A stretch of 62,000 nucleotides of DNA from Branchiostoma floridae (lineage: Eukaryota; Chordata; Leptocardii; Amphioxiformes; Branchiostomatidae): assembly GCF_000003815.2 (NCBI RefSeq), contig NC_049988.1, positions 3,042,419-3,104,418 of the forward strand, given 5' to 3'. The notes beneath the pieces were generated by a model. The model did not search any database. It was not told the DNA's origin and saw only the letters and a list, made by a program, of their open reading frames with translations. Position numbers and translations under genes: made by a program. Within the stretch, counting starts at the first letter, position 1; each line of letters opens with the position of its first letter. Shown here one piece after another: positions 34,357 to 44,736 of the stretch.

Positions 34357-37300
34357 ATGTACGAACAAGCACAGCCGGTCCGGTACCCTGTCTCTGGGCC
34401 CGACATCAGTCAAACCAGCGGGCCGCAGACCCCAACACCTGCTGACCAGCAGAGTGGTCGGCATGGGCGTGGCCGCCATGGCAACGTCTCTAATATAAAG
34501 AGGGGAGAAGGGATAGAAATGTCTTCAGACACGTATGAAGAAGCCGAGGCTGTGAATATCTCGTCAACGTTTCGAGAGGCCCGACTGCAGCGTGCAAAGC
34601 TACGGGGAGAATCGCCCACTGAGGAGGCTGATGACAGTAGCAACAGGCGCTATGTCAATGTACCAGACACAGCGGCCACGTCTACAGGTAGCTGAAGTTT
34701 GTTTTCGTGTTTAGAATATATTCTGTTATAGTTTTTCGCAAGCTGAGTAAATTTTGCAGTAAGATTATGGTCACTGTGTCTTTCTGCCCTGGTCTTTTAT
34801 AACTTAATTGCATGTGCTATTATTCTGGTACCCTAGCCCGAGTACACTCCAGATGAATTACAGCCAGTTTAAACATTATAGGGCGAAGAATTACTGATCG
34901 AATTGCAACGTTAAGTGGGGTGACGATGAGAAAAATTGGTTAATCTTTAAAATTACTTGCATAGTATGTTTATACATACATCTTTATTAATGCATATCTT
35001 TATAAGCTTCATTTTTTTACTTAATACTTTGGGTCAAAAACTGGCTTTGATCTCTGGCAATGATCTTATCTAAATCAATATTTAAGCTTTGAAAACAATT
35101 TCCACAGAAAAAGGTTTAGTTCAGAATAGCTCCAAGGTTTTTTTCCAGACAGCACGTATCCTGGCGGAACAAATGGCCGCCGTGTTCTCCGTGACTTCGT
35201 TCGGTCCTACCGTGACTGCATCGTGGGCGCTACTGCTGTGGTGGTGGCAACCTTGGTCACCGTGGTACTCGTCGTCATGGTGTTCATTAATAGAGAAGTA
35301 TTCTATTTCTTGCCATACTAGAAAAAAGCTGTCAAAATCACATTCATGAATTTTCTTGACTATGGAAATTGTGCAAAAATCATGATTTTGAAAATCCCTT
35401 TAAACGGCAGTCCTCGTACCTGTGACTTTTCAGCTGTCTAGTCTAGATTACCTACAAGTAGGAGTTTCTGGAGACCTAAGGATGGATTTTTTTTTCAAAT
35501 GAGACCTATTTAACCCATCTGAAAATAACCTAGATTTCGAAGATATGGACCTCTGGATTCGAACTCCAACTAGCGTTGATAATTAGTTAGACAAAGTAGT
35601 TTTTTGTTTAATATTACTTTAGTATTTCATTTCGTTGCATTTCCTTGGTAACTTAATCATATTTTGCTCTACGAAATCGTTTATAGGAAATATCTCAACT
35701 GTCCAACACTGTTGGAGACCTGAAACGCAACATGGATGACATGTCCCAACTGTCCAACACTGTTGACGACCTGTAACGGAACATGGATGACATGTCCCGA
35801 CTGTCCAACACTGTTGACGACCTGAAACGCAACATGGATGACATGTCCGAACTGTCCAACACTGTTGACGACCTGAAACGCAACATGGATGACATGTCCC
35901 AACTGTCCAACACTGTTGACGACCTGAAACGCAACATGGATGACATGTCCCAACTGTCCGACACTGTTGACGACCTGAAACGCAACATGGATAACATGTC
36001 CCAACTGTCCAACACTGTTGACGACCTGAAACGCAACATGGATGACATGTCCCAACTGTCCGACACTGTTGACGACCTGAAACGCAACATGGATAACATG
36101 TCCCAACTGTCCAACACTGTTGACGACCTGAAACGCAACATGGATGACATGTCCCAACTGTCCGACACTGCTGATGGCATGAAACGCAACATGGATGACA
36201 TGCCTCAACTGTCCGACACTGTTGATGACATGAAACGCAACATTGATAACATGTCCCAACTGTCCAACACTGTTGACGACCTGAAACGCAACATGGATGA
36301 CATGTCCCAACTGTCCGACACTGTTGATGACATGAAACGCAACATGGATGACATGTCCCAACTGCCCGACACTGTTGACGACATGAAACGCAACATGGGT
36401 AACATGTCCCAACTGTCCAACACTGTTGACGACCTGAAACGCAACATGGATGACATGTCCCAACTGCCCGACACTGTTGACGACATGAAACGCAACATGG
36501 CTAACATGTCCCAACTATCCAACACTGTTGACGACATGAAACGCAACATGGATAACATGTCCCAACTGTCCGACACTGTTGACGACATGAAACGCAAATT
36601 AGACATCGAGAAAACAGATCAGCAGTCTTTGATGCATGTCTTCGGGAGCCAAGTAAGATGTTTCCTATAAAAATAATATGACTTAGAGCTTCTGATATCT
36701 ATTGGAAAAAATTGTCGTATTGTGTTTAAACCATCACTGACTTATCCACTATACTATTGAACGTACAACATAAAGTATTATTAGGCAGGGGATATATCAT
36801 ATCAAGGGAATTGGCATTGGCGTAATGTGATTAGAATGTTTTTCTTGAGCTGTCTGCATTTCCTGTTACTAATAGCACACTTCCCTGCAGTCTCTTGTCC
36901 CAATGGTTACCAACTGTGGCGTGGAATCTGCTACAAGGTCTTCGACACTCCTAAGCCTTTTAACGAAGCAGCTGCAGGCTGTCGCAAAGATGGCGGCACC
37001 CTTGCCATGCCCCGAGACGCTGAGACCAACGCCTTCCTGTCCACCTTATATGATTATATTAGAGGAGACTCAGAGGATATTGGATTCTCTGGTATGAATT
37101 ATGGTTTCTTCATCGGCCTGCAAGATCAACGTGAAGAAGGAAGATTTGGGTGGGCCGATGGTTCTGCACTGAGGTGTACAACTCGTGGGACCTGGCTGAA
37201 CCGGATGGCCGAGGCGGCTGCGTTGTGTCCGGCTTCGATTTCCGGAAAGACAAGTGGACCAACTTCGGCTGCGAATGGAGTTTCCACTTCATCTGCCAAG

Positions 37301-37510
37301 TCAATCCAGGTGCTTGATATAAAAGTACAATTTCTTGAAGTAATTCTTGCTTGTTAACTCGAAAAGTACTATTTGATTGAAATTGTATTAATATTATAGT
37401 CATCATTTGTCTTTACTATTATACAAAGATAAAAATTTTCCTTATGTTATTCAATATGCCAGCGTCATTCATTTCTTCCAGAGTACAGGTGCACAGAGGT
37501 GACAGGCTGA
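34357..37510 (+). pseudogene. C-type lectin receptor unit G (18 neck repeats, three disabling lesions)
   Basis: The exon layout is complete: 34357-34687, 35149-35297, 35687-36652, 36891-37309 and 37482-37510. Exons 1 and 2 are intact, with Y2, Y60, Y99 and a transmembrane helix. The neck exon holds 18 repeats, the longest in the array, but repeat 2 has an in-frame TAA at 35774-35776. A one-base loss after the last repeat shifts the exon's 3' end, which makes the exon length a multiple of three instead of 3n+1. A further one-base loss in the lectin exon near 37170 shifts the frame before the EPD motif. The lectin loop (DYIRGDSEDIGFSGMNYGFF) is the longest of the family. The consequence is loss of the lectin domain unless the lesions are sequencing errors or allele-specific. 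Confidence 0.85.
35687..36652 (+). repeat. 51-bp coding minisatellite, 18 copies (unit G neck exon)
   Basis: Tandem 51-bp units encode variants of the 17-residue word NMDDMSQLSDTVDDLKR. D-type (LSDTV) and N-type (LSNTV) copies alternate over much of the array, so part of the growth was by doublets. The units contain few stops in any frame, which makes long spurious ORFs on both strands here. Confidence 0.95.
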
Positions 37511-39083
37511 ACTCTCACCAAAGCTTTAAGATGGTTCTGCGACAAACAGAAATACAACTCGACCAACCACGACCTACTCAAGACTTGCAGTTAAGCCAAC
37601 GGGCGAAATAGCCAGTTTTTTCTCGATGTTATTTAAACTGTGTTGATTGAGAATTAAACACAATCACTAAAGTAATTCAGTACTAGAGAATGCAATTGCA
37701 CTGTTTTAATCATTTTTAAGCCTTAGTTCAATATGGGTGTTCACAGAATGGCGCATAAGTTACAGCAATTGACACCATATGAAGGTGAGTGAAACTTGGA
37801 GGATCTGTATGTAGTGTGGAACAGTTCGATTCATAGTAGCAGTGAAATGGTTTGTGGAGCTTCACTAGAGTCAATACTTTAACTGAAGTCATGGGTGATG
37901 CTATATGGAGATTGTTTTGCTAATTTCTGTTTACTAAGAGCACTTTTAATAAATGTGTTTCATTAGGGGATTCACAATAATATGCTCAAAACACCTCCCA
38001 ATCACACAAACACACACACAAACTCCAACAGAAAGAGAGAGACATATAGAAAAGATAGACTCATAAGAAGTTACGCCAGCTTTCGAATTGTGGAAAGGAG
38101 AGGCAACTACTAAAATGTGATAAACTAAAATGTAGCTTTTAATTTTCTACAAGGTACACAGATAAAGTTTTCTCTCCCCTTTCTCCAATTTAAAGCTACA
38201 ATCATGATTTAATATAATTACGCGTATTCTTGCAATGAGATACCAGGGAACCGGGTTTGTGTGCAAATGGTTTACAGCCTGTGACTAACTTATCGTTCTC
38301 CATTTTTTGTCTTGGAATTTCTTACAGCTTGCGGTAAGACACAATGGGAAGTAGACACCATGGATCATGGTGTTATGTTATATTTTGTTTTAATAGAAAT
38401 TTATTTCAATCTCAATCTCAAGTGGTTTTTACAAGTATAACGTAAGAAACTTAATGTCTGCCCCTTTCCTTGTATTACTGTACAATGTAAAAAATAGATC
38501 GATTTCAATCGATATATAGAGACAGCTCGACACACTTAGACAGGCATAGAGAAAACACTGTATTATTGGATGATGATTATTTTTCCTGAAGGAGTTGTGC
38601 TGATAAGTTTGTAATGCATTCCAATGTAAAGTAAAAAAAAAATAAATAAATGTAAACAAGACCACTTTCTCATCTCTACCGATTTCCTTGTGCTGTCTGG
38701 ACTAATAAGTTGTCCATGTCCTAGTCATACCCACAGATAAATGCAGGAGGGCATCATTTAACAATGAAGAATGAGATATTGACGGAGCAATCTTAATTGG
38801 TGTGTCAACAAATAGTGAAGGATTTATGTGTGTTATGGCATGTTAATCAATAACAACGGAGAATGTATAAATGTCTGTGTGTCTGCTGGTAATACCAGAT
38901 TGTTATAGGTGTCAGCAAGAGTAGTAAATATCTAAAAAACACATGTATTCAGCAACTGAACTTGGCGAGCTCTCACGTACCTTTTGAAAGGTTAACTTCG
39001 ATTTGTCTCCCTACGTAGGTTGGCGTGTTCGCTTGTTGGAAAACAAAATGCCATTTGCACTGCACCACAGCCCGCTTGTCTTA
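37511..39083 (+). other. 3' flank of unit G and upstream region of unit H
   Basis: No exon is visible. A short CA-rich tract near 37998-38030 corresponds to the larger microsatellites at 12310 and 23461. From about 38750 the sequence is the conserved upstream block (TTGGTGTGTCAACAAATAG, CTCTCACGTACC). Confidence 0.65.
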
Positions 39084-39093
39084 CCATATAAGG
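39084..39093 (+). promoter_or_regulatory. CArG/TATA-like box of unit H remnant
   Basis: A perfect CCATATAAGG is now separated from its exon 1 by the Helentron-like insertion that starts 43 bp downstream. Confidence 0.4.
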
Positions 39094-39135
39094 GCATAGA
39101 CAACATCGCATGTTCAGACTAATCGCGATATTATT

Positions 39136-40559
39136 ACCTCCATGAAATGTCATGGAATGGAGGTTATATTTTCTGTTATGTGTCTCTGTCTGTGTAGATG
39201 ATTACTCAAGAACGGCTCGATGGATTGGTTTCATACTTGTTGTGTTGGTGGGGTGTGATGAAAGCTCGAATCGATGAGATCTTGGGAGCCGTATCTGTCG
39301 TTATAATCGATGTAATAATATCAGAAATCACCCCTATGTTTGAGATATATTGGTACATGCATCGTGCTGTATGTGTTTGTTAATGGGCTTAGCTGCAAGC
39401 AGATAGTAAGGTGACAGCTGTTTGGGGAACCCCCAGTAGTTTTAATTATATCTGCTTAGGACTGTTTGAAATATTTGTAACAGTTGGCACAGTAGTTACC
39501 TCCATGAAATGTCATGGAGGTTACATTTTCTGTTATGTGTCTCTGTCTGTGTACAAGATTACTCAAGAACGGCTGGATGGATTGGTTTCATACTTGTTGT
39601 GTTGGTGGGCTGTGATGAAAGCTCGAATCGATGTGATTTTGGGCGCCGTATCTGTCGTTATAATTGATGTAATAATATCAGAAATCCCCCCTATATCTGC
39701 GATACATTGGAACAGGCATCGTGCTTTAAGTGTTTGTTAATGGGCTTAGCTCCAAGCAGATAGTGAGGTGATTTGTATGACAGCTGTTTGGGGAACCCCG
39801 AGTTTTTTGAATATGATAATTAGTTTTATTTATGTCTGCTTAGGATATCACGGAGATGTGAAGCGTAAGTATAATTGTAAGAAGTTGAGGTACATTTAAC
39901 GGTAATGCTTATCAGGTATGGATGTCTCACATACGGTACTGCTGATTTGAGTGACATGGTGATTAAAATGCCATTAGGTCCTCTCATCTTAGATGGGTTG
40001 GGTGTCAGAAGTTTTATGGGCGATACAGATGTTCTGATTTCGTTTCGATAAGGGACAGTTGTTAGTTGTCTCTTTCGTAGCCAATGGTACTTGTTTTTTA
40101 GCAGACTGGGTTGGCGCCAAGTATTCATCTTACAGTTGATTTAGGGCTATCAGAGGAAAGTGTGCATCTCATTTTTGTACCGTGTGAACAGCTGATGTTA
40201 TGACATATTGGTGGAAAATCAAATCACCATCTGACTAAAGTTGGCCACATCCCTTCTTCTTTCTGAGTTTCCCAACTTCCTCCCACCACACCGCTCTGAG
40301 GCACATAGTCGAACCTCAATAATGCTGACAACCTTAGACAGTTTAAATGCCAAACATCAAGCTTAAGGAACACCACGCTACCATATGCCGTCGACCTCTT
40401 AAACGCGCAATACACAATTAAGTGTCACCAATAAATACACCACTACTTTCCCATAACATTTATAACCATTACTCTCAAATACAACCGACTATAAACATAC
40501 ATACCATCAACAAAAAAGCAATAAATATTTCATGGAGGTATGAGGTCCCCGAACTCTAG
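39136..40559. mobile_element. Helentron-like non-autonomous element, copy 2 (in unit H leader)
   Basis: This copy is nearly identical to 20562-22041. It has the same ACCTCCATGAAATG start, internal duplication and CTCTAG end, again followed by TT. It lacks about 47 bp and an A-run present in copy 1. It lies in the sequence that in units A and E reads GATATCATTTTG or similar between the CArG box and the ATG. As in copy 1, the filled site has two extra T. The high identity indicates recent movement or conversion between copies. Confidence 0.7.
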
Positions 40560-40628
40560 TTTTGTTATATTCATGTATCTCTAAGAGCTTAAGGCTGATC
40601 AATCGTTTTTTTTTTCAGTAGCGTAGAA

Positions 40629-40690
40629 ATGTACGAGCTCAGCCGGTCCGGTCCCCTGTCTCGGGGCCCGTCAAATCAGTAGGCCCTGTG
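40629..40690 (+). pseudogene. C-type lectin receptor unit H (exon 1 stub)
   Basis: Sequence matching the start of exon 1 (ATGTACGAGCTCAGCCGG) has lost several bases after codon 3 and meets a stop after 17 codons. Similarity then fades, and no further exon follows. This is the right edge of the lectin array. Confidence 0.75.
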
Positions 40691-41876
40691 AATCATTCCA
40701 GTTCCGAAAAAAAAAAGATCACGTACATGTATATCTGAGAATGAAACTCGTTTGTAAAACTGGTATTAAGTAAGATTGCTCGGCACATGTGAGCTATTGT
40801 ACTAAACACTATTGTTCCACAATGTCTTTTCACCGGGGTTAAGTACGATTTCTACCATGTCTGAACAAACCGTGACTTATGCGTAGCAGCAACAGTGCAT
40901 GTAATCACTTCACTCGGTGCTTTTATTCCATTGTTATATAGCAAAAGCCCAGGCGTTATGACATCATATACACCTCGGGGCGGGTCATTAACCCAATCCA
41001 CACCTTTCAGCGGCGTCCTTGATACATCTAGTACGACGTCAATGAGGCAAACAGAAAAAAAAACTTATTTCTAAAATAAGCTCCCATTTAGTTTCCCCGT
41101 TTTAGTTTTAAAACATAACAGTGCAAATATTTGACGGACATGCAGCCATTCTCTTATTGGTCGCTTTCCTAATTGGCAGGCTATCATTGGTTGAACTGCT
41201 AATTATGATGGACAGTTTTTTGTATGCCTCATTGAACTCGATTTAGACATATCAAGGCCGCCGCGTGAGAAAGGTGCATTGGGTTTATACCATAAACTGG
41301 TTACGCACCACGATAACTGGAAGAACAGGATCTCCCATATACGGCGGAGTGTGGAAGAGATTCAAGAAATAGACGTACCCTGCCATCTGAGACAAGTCTG
41401 AGCGAATTCGTATTTACTGTCTATCCGTGACAAGCTGACTCGGTGAGTTACTTGAGTATATCCGTTCTTGTTGTCTAGGGGGGACAGAAAACTACTTATA
41501 ACAGCTTATGTAGCCTCCACTAGGCCTTCCTACGGGGGTGAAGGGATAAAAGGATTCGGCAAAAAATTTGGGAAATTGGCCAGTCCACGTTTAGATTCAT
41601 GTTTCCTTTCCGGCCGGCCAGTTCACCCTTTCGTCAATTAATTCCTACTAGGCTTTTATTCCTAACTTCTAAAGTCCCCTATTACTATTCGACCAGGCAG
41701 GAGTCTGGTAGAAAGTCGATTTGTGTGAGTTAGACAATAGGTGAGGTTAAGCAAAAAAGTAGGTCGGGTATTAGTCAAAAGATACGGTGATGGTATCAAG
41801 AGAAAGTGACAACATTGTCCGTGTATGAATGTGTGTGTGTGTGTGTGTGTTTGTGTGTATTTGTGTGTGTGTGTGA

Positions 41877-41916
<40 letters not shown>

Positions 41917-43235
41917 GTGTGTGTGTGCGTTTGTTTGTTTGTTTGTTTGTGTGTGTGTTTGTGTGTGTGTTGTGTTGACAAGTGTCCCTCCACAACCTAC
42001 ATTTTTCAATACTCCAACCTAGAAACCCGCTTGTTGGACATTCCCTGGAGGTAAACAGACAACCGGCCATGAACCCTGTTCACAGTTTCTGGGACATACA
42101 GTACATCCAAACAAACTCTTTGTTTTTCATGCATCTTAGTGAATGATCAATGGAACGAACTGTCCACATTGTAAATTATTTTGTAACTAAGAATTATTTC
42201 ATATAAATAAAGCGTAGATTTGCTTTATGACTATTACGCTTTTAGCAAAGACCTCGCAATACTATTTGGCAACTTATACAGATACAACAAAATTTTGCAT
42301 TGTTTACACGTGCCTGGAACTTTCCTTTTGTAAATGATATATATTAAAAGAAATATTGAAAATTAAAGAAATCGTCTTCTAACAAGCTACAAGCTAGATA
42401 TTTGCTAAACGGCCTTTGAAAATGGGTTTTTAACTTCTTTTCATTTTGAGTCTATCACTTTTCTTTCGCTACAGCGTTTACACGCAAGGAACTATAAAAA
42501 ATGAGTGGGGACACTGACAACAGCAAGGAGATTGTCCAACATCTGAGGAATTGAAACTCCGAGGATCAGAAAAAGGGTGGCAATTGGCGACTCTGGATCA
42601 AGGCAAGACACCATGATATAGGTTTAGGCTTGTCATGTAGGCCTAGATTTTATCGAAAATGATTGCTACAAATTTCATCAATCTTAATAAATGAAATGTA
42701 TCTAATACATAACATTAAAGGTTTTATCTTTGACCTCATGTATAGTAGTCTAAACGGTTCAAAGGCTTACAAACACTTCGTCTCAAGATTTTCAAGACCT
42801 CATGAACCAATTGATGATTGACCTTTCTTGATTAAGCATTATAAATTTAATTATGGAAGCAAGGTTTCTTTAAAACAGTTTCACAAATCGTAACATAATA
42901 TAGGGTTAATGACCCGCCCTGAGGTGTACACGGTGCCATAATTCATGGACGGATCCTATAACCACAATGTATGTATATATGTAGTTGAACAGCTCATTCG
43001 GGACTACCTATTTGTTTGATACCTTTTTGAGATATCTAGTACATAGAGACATTGAAACGCTTTTAATGTTTTTGGTATTGACATCAGACGTTTTCCGCTG
43101 TTTAATTTTCACATTAACTAAAGTTGGTTCTACGCTGTCCCACAGTTAACTACAGTTGGTTTGATATCGCGCATCCATGAAAATTTCCATTTCTTTCTTT
43201 CTTAATAATTGACCTCAATTTCAACAAGACAAAAC
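40691..43235. other. Intergenic region with a long-armed inverted repeat and (GT)n
   Basis: No confident exon is seen. Arms at about 40957-40994 and 42903-42941 are inverted copies containing CGGGTCATTAACCC, about 1.9 kb apart. A TG-repeat spans 41825-41972. An ATG at 42501 opens a short frame (MSGDTDNSKEIVQHLR) after an acceptor-like CGCTACAG and ends after 17 codons. It could be a damaged or mis-spliced first exon of the downstream transporter, but I cannot support that. Confidence 0.5.
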
Positions 43236-43385
43236 ATGGTCATGCAAGCATATGTAGACCACGCAAAACATCAACTATGTGAAGCTACTGGCTGCTCGGC
43301 TGAAGAACTGCACAAGGCTATGGAAGATAGGGAAGGATGGAGGAAGAGAGTCATGGCCATCCGTGCAACCAGCACGCCCGGATGA
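43236..43385 (+). mobile_element. 3' end fragment of a second LINE
   Basis: Fifty codons ending in TGA read as the extreme C-terminus of a non-LTR retrotransposon ORF2 (SAEELHKAMEDREGWRKRVM). They are followed by a short GAT repeat, as at the tails of many LINEs. The motif of an acidic segment then DRxxWRKRV is typical, but the clade is not assigned. It lies just before the first recognised SLC35G-like exon. Confidence 0.55.
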
Positions 43386-43427
43386 TGATGATGACAAGTG
43401 ACAATATGTCTCTGTGTGCATTTTCAG

Positions 43428-44649
43428 AACCTCTCGGGTGTAGCAGCCTGCCTGGTTAGCAGTTTCTTCAAAGGACCAGTACCAGCAACATCACGATACG
43501 TCATAGACCGAGGGTACACACCATATCAGATGCTTTTCTTGAATGACTTGCTGATTTTCCTTGTGGCACTGAGCATCACCGTATACCAACGGACAGACAT
43601 GCTGCCAAAAGGCTGGAAACATGGGGCCAACTTAATTTTTATGGGATGTACTCGGTTCACCAGTGTCCTTTGCCTGTTCATGGCGTACCAGTTTATTCCG
43701 CCTGCGAACGCAGAAGCCGTCTGGAACGCCAGTATGCCGGTATTTGTCCTGTATCTTCCTTCGACAGGTAAATGGTGAACTAACCCTTAAATTTTACAGT
43801 TCGTTGGGAAAGCCAGTAATAGTTAACCTGCCGACATAAACTGACAACTAGACAGCTCCGGGTAAAACTGAATGTTTCTGTATCAAACTATGGTTCCTGT
43901 TGTTACGTGTATCGAAATCTATTATTTTATGTACATGTAACCTTATATGTCTTGATAACAGGGGACTAAAAGTTGATTTAAAGCTTATGCTTGTGAAAGC
44001 TATCAGGAATTTTACTGCATTAAATTTTCTATCATTCCAAATTCCAACTCGAGTAACCATCTTCGGCAGCATATGGTGTGTAGCAGGTGTTGTGCTTCTG
44101 GGCTACGGTAGCTTTGTCAACATGACGTCATCAGCGAATACCACTGACGTCACTCTTGGACAGATTCTAACCGTAACTGGAGCAATTATTCACTCCATTG
44201 GTGACATCGGCTCCAAATATCTTTTAGAAACCACCCCGAGGGCAAAGGTTATGACATACACATACGCTATAAGTACGCTGTCTGCCGGGATAGGAGCGTT
44301 TGTTACCAGTTCCACGTGGCACCTTGAACCAGTGACTGCCGCAGTCTTAGTGCTGAGCTGTTGTAGTCATGGCATGGGCATGCTGTTCTTCTATATTGGT
44401 CTGAAGTCAGTAGAGGTTAATGCTGTTACTGCACTGATTCAGCTCAGTGCATTTTCGGGCTACAGCGTCCAGTGGGCAATGTTAGGGTTCGCTCCGACAG
44501 TTTTAGACGGCTCGGGTCTAACATGTGTGCTGATAGGGGAGTTTTCTATCGTGATCTGGGAGGCGTTTGTTAGTTGGAAGGAACAAAAGCACTTGGCATT
44601 TATGGAGCAACTTGATTTTAATGCCACGAAACCAAATGATACACCTTAA
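43428..44649 (+). CDS. SLC35G-like EamA-family membrane transporter (3' exons)
   Basis: Two exons are supported: 43428-43767 (acceptor TTTTCAG, donor GTAAAT, phase 1) and 44054-44649 (acceptor CTCGAG, stop TAA). Joined, they give 311 codons. The protein is very hydrophobic, with about nine or ten membrane helices and the two EamA halves of the drug/metabolite transporter fold. GVAACLVSSFFKGPVPATSR is the first helix and GDIGSKYLLETTPRAKVMTY begins the second half. The family moves small organic solutes across membranes, and the substrate here cannot be inferred. The N-terminal exon is not identified. At the junction, VFVLYLPST is followed directly by VTIFGSIWC, so the fourth helix looks about a dozen residues short. 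A small missed exon or a local deletion could explain that. Confidence 0.75.
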
Positions 44650-44736
44650 GCTACAACATCTAATATCTGTTAAAGTTGCAGTACGGTTGAGCCATGACTT
44701 GTTGGGTATGTATGTAAGTCAACAGCATAGAACTCA

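Noticed and set aside
35681-36514. Long minus-strand frame (277 codons) across the unit G neck, and similar frames in other necks
   Set aside because: The 51-bp repeat is a multiple of three and has few stops in several frames, so long antisense frames arise automatically. Splice sites, heptad-like pattern and paralogy support only the plus-strand frame.
35687-36652. CRISPR-like array of direct repeats
   Set aside because: The repeats are contiguous without spacers, 51 bp long and in coding frame, so they are a coding minisatellite in a eukaryote.
41662-42070. ORFs rich in threonine/histidine or valine/cysteine
   Set aside because: They read through the GT/CA microsatellite and have no other coding support.
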